This document shows positions 4,949 to 7,685 of a DNA stretch of 7,685 bases, one piece after another. The notes below the pieces were generated by a model. It was given only the letters and a program-made list of their open reading frames with translations. It did not search any database and had not been told where the DNA came from. Origin of the DNA: Acidobacteriota bacterium (GTDB lineage: Bacteria; Acidobacteriota; Terriglobia; Terriglobales; Acidobacteriaceae); assembly GCA_003223595.1 (NCBI GenBank), contig QHVR01000547.1:1-7685 (forward strand). Reading direction: 5' to 3'. The position numbers were made by a program, and so were the translations under genes. Each line of letters starts with the position of its first letter. Position 1 is the first letter of the stretch.

Positions 4949-7171
4949 TCAGCCGACCTCGACCAATCCGTACGTATGCTGCCATCGGGCCCGCATGTGG
5001 ACCAGCGCGCGACTGATTTCCTCGGCGGAAATTTCTGCATTGGGACCACTCACCACAAACGCAGCTTCCCGTTTGGCGGCTTCCAGGAGTTGCACGTCCC
5101 GGATGATATTCGCGACTCGGAAGTCGGGAAGCCCAGCCTGGCGGGTGCCAAAGAATTCGCCCGGACCACGCAACTCCAGATCGAGTTCGGCGATTTTGAA
5201 GCCGTCATTCGTGCGCACCATGGCGTCGAGGCGGCGCTGACCCTCTTCGGACACTTTCCCTCCTGTCATCAGGATGCAGTATGACTTCGCCGCTCCTCGC
5301 CCAATCCGCCCACGCAGCTGGTGCAGCTGCGCCAGACCAAAACGTTCGGCGTGCTCGATCACCATCACGGTGGCGTTCGGCACATCCACCCCCACCTCAA
5401 TCACCGTGGTCGCCACTAGAATTTGCAATTCGCCTTTCTGGAACATGCGCATGACCTGATCTTTCAGGTCGGGATCGAGGCGGCCATGCAATAGCCCGAC
5501 TTTCAGCTCCTTGAAGATACTACCGCTGAGTTCGCGGTACATCTTGACCGCCGCCTTGAGTTCGCTCTCTTCGTTTTCGGCGATCACCGGGTAGACCACG
5601 TACGCCTGATTTCCCGCGGCCACCTGCTTGCGGACAAACTCCCATACTTCGGGCGAGCGGTCATCGCTCACACATCGGGTGACGATGGGCGTTCGGCCGG
5701 GAGGCAGTTCATCGAGCACGCTGACGTCGAGATCTCCATACAGGGTCAATGCGAGTGTGCGCGGGATTGGCGTCGCGGTCATAACCAGGACATCCGGCTC
5801 AGCCACTGCAGGACTGGGCTCCGCCTGGCGCCGGGGGGAGGCGGCGGCGGCACCGGCCGTTGCCTTTGCCATCTCAGGCTCTGCCACGGCGTCTGCCGAC
5901 TTCCTCATAAGTTTAAGGCGCTGCATGACTCCGAAGCGATGTTGCTCATCCACGATTACCAGGCCCAGATTTTCGAATTCGACTTTTTCTTCGAGCAGGG
6001 CATGCGTGCCAATGATGAGCTGCGCGTTTCCCTGTGCGATGTGCCGGCGGGTCTCGCGTTTGCGGTCGGCTTCAAGAGAGCCTGTGAGCAGGACAACACG
6101 GTATCCGGCTTTCTCCAGGATGTTGCGCGCCGAAAAAAAATGTTGCTGCGCCAGAATTTCAGTGGGCGCCATCAGCGCGACCTGATACCCGTTTTGGATC
6201 GCGATGATCGCAGCCTCAAAGGCGACGATGGTTTTCCCGGAACCAACGTCGCCTTGCAACAGACGCCGCATGGGATAAGGCTTCCCCATGTCGGCCGCAA
6301 TCTCTTTAAGTACACGTTTTTGAGCCGGAGTAGGATGAAACGGCAGAATTTTTTTGATTGCCGCCCGCGCCCCGTCATCCAACCGGAATGCAATTCCGGT
6401 CTGCGACTTTTGCTGCCGTCGCTTCAGCTCCAGGCCGAGCTCCACGAAAAATAGTTCGTCAAAGATCATCCGGATGTGTGCCGGGGTGCGGAACGACTGC
6501 AACTGTTCCAGGCTCTCGCCCGCTTCCGGCCAGTGGACGTTCCACAATGCCGTGTGAGGCGATACCAGTCCCATGCGCGAGCGCACGGCCGCGGGGATCG
6601 GGTCCGGGAGGTCGGAATTCAGATTCTCCAGCGCGGTATGAATCGCGCGCCGGAACCAGCGCGGCGTCAGCCGCCCCGTAGTCTCATAGATTGGGACAAT
6701 GCGCCCGATCTCCAGCGACTCCGCCGCTTTTTTCTCTGCTCCATTTTCGGAGTCGCCGGGGTCGCCCAGAACTTCGAATTGTGGCTGAACCACCTGCAGC
6801 TCGCGAGTGCGCTCGTCCTGCTCTACTTTGCCGTACAGAGCGATCATTTGGCCGGGCACAAACTTATCTTGCAGATAGGTGGCATTGAAAAACAGGCAGC
6901 GCAGGCGGGACCTGCCTTGTCCCACTGTGAGCTGGAAAATCGGCATCTTGCGAGTGCGGAAAAGCCCTGAATTGCGCACCTCGGCCACAATCGTAGCCAT
7001 CTCCCCCGGGCGCAATTCCGAGATGCCGCGGGGGTTCAAGCGATCTTCATAACGAAAGGGAAGGTAGTAGAGCAGGTCCCCCACCGTGTAAATACCCTTG
7101 CCCGCCAGTACGTCAGCAATGCGCGGACCAACGCCCTTCACGTATTTGACGGGCGTAGAAAGCTCAAGCAT
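4949..7171 (-). CDS. recG: ATP-dependent DNA helicase RecG
   Basis: A complete 740-residue RecG, the superfamily 2 double-strand DNA translocase that reverses stalled forks and migrates Holliday junctions. The N-terminus has a helix-hairpin-helix-like segment (VKGVGPRIADVLAGKGI, 11-27) and an OB-fold wedge domain (about 55-135). The motor core shows Walker A GDVGSGKT (307-314), APTEILAQQH (335-344), DEQHRFG (408-414), TATPIPRT (465-472), the motif V region ATTVIEVGVDVPNA (587-600) and motif VI QLRGRIGRG (618-626). The C-terminal TRG region RGPGEFFGTRQAGLPDF (668-684) is intact. An Ala/Pro-rich insert at 424-459 separates DEQH from TATP. The start is supported by AGGA 9 bases upstream. It heads the minus-strand run; the next downstream gene begins about 95 bases after its stop, so read-through is possible but an internal promoter is not excluded. 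Confidence 0.98.
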   Translation of the reverse strand: MLELSTPVKYVKGVGPRIADVLAGKGIYTVGDLLYYLPFRYEDRLNPRGISELRPGEMATIVAEVRNSGLFRTRKMPIFQLTVGQGRSRLRCLFFNATYLQDKFVPGQMIALYGKVEQDERTRELQVVQPQFEVLGDPGDSENGAEKKAAESLEIGRIVPIYETTGRLTPRWFRRAIHTALENLNSDLPDPIPAAVRSRMGLVSPHTALWNVHWPEAGESLEQLQSFRTPAHIRMIFDELFFVELGLELKRRQQKSQTGIAFRLDDGARAAIKKILPFHPTPAQKRVLKEIAADMGKPYPMRRLLQGDVGSGKTIVAFEAAIIAIQNGYQVALMAPTEILAQQHFFSARNILEKAGYRVVLLTGSLEADRKRETRRHIAQGNAQLIIGTHALLEEKVEFENLGLVIVDEQHRFGVMQRLKLMRKSADAVAEPEMAKATAGAAAASPRRQAEPSPAVAEPDVLVMTATPIPRTLALTLYGDLDVSVLDELPPGRTPIVTRCVSDDRSPEVWEFVRKQVAAGNQAYVVYPVIAENEESELKAAVKMYRELSGSIFKELKVGLLHGRLDPDLKDQVMRMFQKGELQILVATTVIEVGVDVPNATVMVIEHAERFGLAQLHQLRGRIGRGAAKSYCILMTGGKVSEEGQRRLDAMVRTNDGFKIAELDLELRGPGEFFGTRQAGLPDFRVANIIRDVQLLEAAKREAAFVVSGPNAEISAEEISRALVHMRARWQHTYGLVEVG
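5796..5890. repeat. Short direct repeat bounding an 81-bp in-frame insert in recG
   Basis: Copies at 5796-5809 (GGCTCAGCCACTGC) and 5877-5890 (GGCTCTGCCACGGC) match at 12 of 14 bases and start 81 bases apart. Both encode AVAEP in the RecG frame (residues 428-432 and 455-459), and the stretch between them is low-complexity, rich in Ala, Pro and Arg. The reading frame is preserved. This looks like an old slippage or duplication product within a surface loop of the helicase. Confidence 0.6.
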
Positions 7172-7281
7172 TGCGGCGAATCCTGATCACGTCCTAAGCC
7201 GGGGGAAACAGGCATCGAAAGAATATCAGGAGCATGGATGGACCGCGGTGATCGAAGGTAAGGAAAACTTGCTGCCGGCAT

Positions 7282-7302
7282 TTGGCGACGCGTGATCGCC
7301 AA
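7282..7302. promoter_or_regulatory. Inverted repeat in the recG/small-protein divergent gap
   Basis: TTGGCGA and TCGCCAA form perfect 7-base arms around a 7-base spacer (7289-7295). The dyad sits 18 bases before the GTG start of the plus-strand gene and 111 bases before recG. Its size and symmetry suit an operator for a dimeric regulator of one or both divergent genes, and each arm contains a -35-like TTGGCG. The arms are too short, and there is no T-run, to suggest a terminator. No known regulator motif was recognised, and chance remains possible. Confidence 0.35.
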
Positions 7303-7319
7303 CCCCGTATGGTGCTCTG

Positions 7320-7523
7320 GTGTCTAAGCTATCGGTGCGTCTGAATTTCCTTCAAGCCCTGCTCGCGATCATTCTGGGCAATGTGGTGTACTTCGCGCTG
7401 CTGCCAACCCTCCCCTTGGCGGCCCGGCACCGGCCATTTCGCGTGGACCTGGGCATGGTGCTTGACTTCTCGATGTGCCTGCTAATTTACGGGGTGATTC
7501 GTAGCGTGCGGAAGTGGCGATAG
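7320..7523 (+). CDS. Small two-helix membrane protein, conserved hypothetical
   Basis: A 67-residue protein read divergently from recG, starting with GTG. It has two hydrophobic helices, about residues 9-31 (FLQALLAIILGNVVYFALLP) and 43-62, joined by a basic loop AARHRPFRVDLG, and a basic C-terminus RSVRKWR that predicts a cytoplasmic tail. The organised two-helix pattern and lack of an overlapping gene argue that it is real. I recall similar uncharacterised small proteins from Acidobacteriota, but no function is known. The start is weak: no Shine-Dalgarno is seen before the GTG, the frame is closed by a TGA at 7293-7295, and the only upstream alternative is CTG at 7317. The nearby inverted repeat may control it. 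Confidence 0.62.
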   Translation: MSKLSVRLNFLQALLAIILGNVVYFALLPTLPLAARHRPFRVDLGMVLDFSMCLLIYGVIRSVRKWR

Positions 7524-7600
7524 GGCAAAGCGCAAACGCAGCGAATTACTGATGCCGCGGGCGGATCTTGATCAAGCTGTTGCTTAAAGGTGCATTGCCG

Positions 7601-7685
7601 CTACAACCATTCATCCCGAAGCCGCAGCAATTCCTGCCGTAGGTGCTCCATATCCTTCTGCAACTGCTTCCTTTGCTGGGCGCTC
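7601..7685 (-). CDS. C-terminal end of an unidentified gene with a coiled-coil-like helix (partial)
   Basis: The last 27 codons of a minus-strand frame enter from the right edge and end in TAG at 7601-7603: SAQQRKQLQKDM followed by EHLRQELLRLRDEWL. The stretch is strongly charged and amphipathic with leucines spaced like a coiled-coil heptad, and no other plausible gene covers these bases. It would converge on the small membrane protein gene with a 77-base gap (7524-7600) where I see no clear terminator. Too little is present to name a family. Confidence 0.45.
   Translation of the reverse strand, partial: SAQQRKQLQKDMEHLRQELLRLRDEWL

Noticed and set aside
4855..5049. Longer N-termini for the cytochrome/barrel protein (ATG at 4941 or 5049)
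   Set aside because: The 5049 start lies inside recG, and the 4941 start puts about 29 strongly basic residues before the signal peptide without a good ribosome binding site.
6132..6139. Run of eight A residues within recG as a possible frameshift site
   Set aside because: The RecG frame reads straight through (FFS codons) and flanking helicase motifs are in frame, so no disruption is present.
5628..6970. Plus-strand open frames opposite recG (5628-6185, 5939-6454, 6476-6970)
   Set aside because: All are antisense to intact RecG motor motifs and encode Arg/Ser-rich sequence with no recognisable fold.
7228..7251. AGGAG next to an ATG at 7234 as a small plus-strand gene or leader peptide
   Set aside because: The spacing between AGGAG and ATG is one base and the frame stops after five codons.
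7567..7576. Palindrome CTTGATCAAG between the convergent right-end genes
   Set aside because: Only ten bases, no loop and no T-run; it cannot form a terminator hairpin and is likely by chance.

Overview
The window is GC-rich, compactly coded chromosomal DNA from a Gram-negative (diderm) bacterium. The diderm reading rests on predicted outer-membrane and periplasmic products: a C-terminal beta-barrel ending in an aromatic residue, and two c-type cytochromes with export signals. The style of the cytochromes, the alanine/proline-rich insert in RecG and the small membrane protein beside recG recall Acidobacteriota. That placement is from memory and was not tested. Nothing suggests a phage, plasmid, insertion sequence, CRISPR array or RNA gene.

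Six genes lie head to tail on the minus strand from about 7171 down to 1. In transcription order they are recG (branch-migrating helicase); a cytochrome c/beta-barrel fusion; a pentaheme c-type cytochrome that starts inside the fusion gene's stop codon; lipA (lipoyl synthase); a TauE/SafE-family permease; and a DUF1634 membrane protein cut by the left edge. A hairpin just after lipA probably ends transcription there, so the permease/DUF1634 pair (4-base overlap) looks like a separate unit with its own good ribosome binding site.

To the right, a 148-base gap holding a 7+7 inverted repeat separates recG from a divergent plus-strand gene for a 67-residue, two-helix membrane protein. After a short gap, the last 27 codons of a minus-strand gene with a coiled-coil-like end enter from the right edge.

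The most interesting part is the cytochrome pair at 2132-4854. One gene joins a class I monoheme cytochrome c domain to a probable outer-membrane barrel. The next, translationally coupled, gene encodes an exported five-heme cytochrome with a long heme-free C-terminal domain. Together they could form an electron-transfer module at the outer membrane, resembling Cyc2 and porin-cytochrome conduits in logic but different in domain make-up. The housekeeping genes recG and lipA around it appear ordinary, apart from a repeat-bounded 27-residue insert in RecG.
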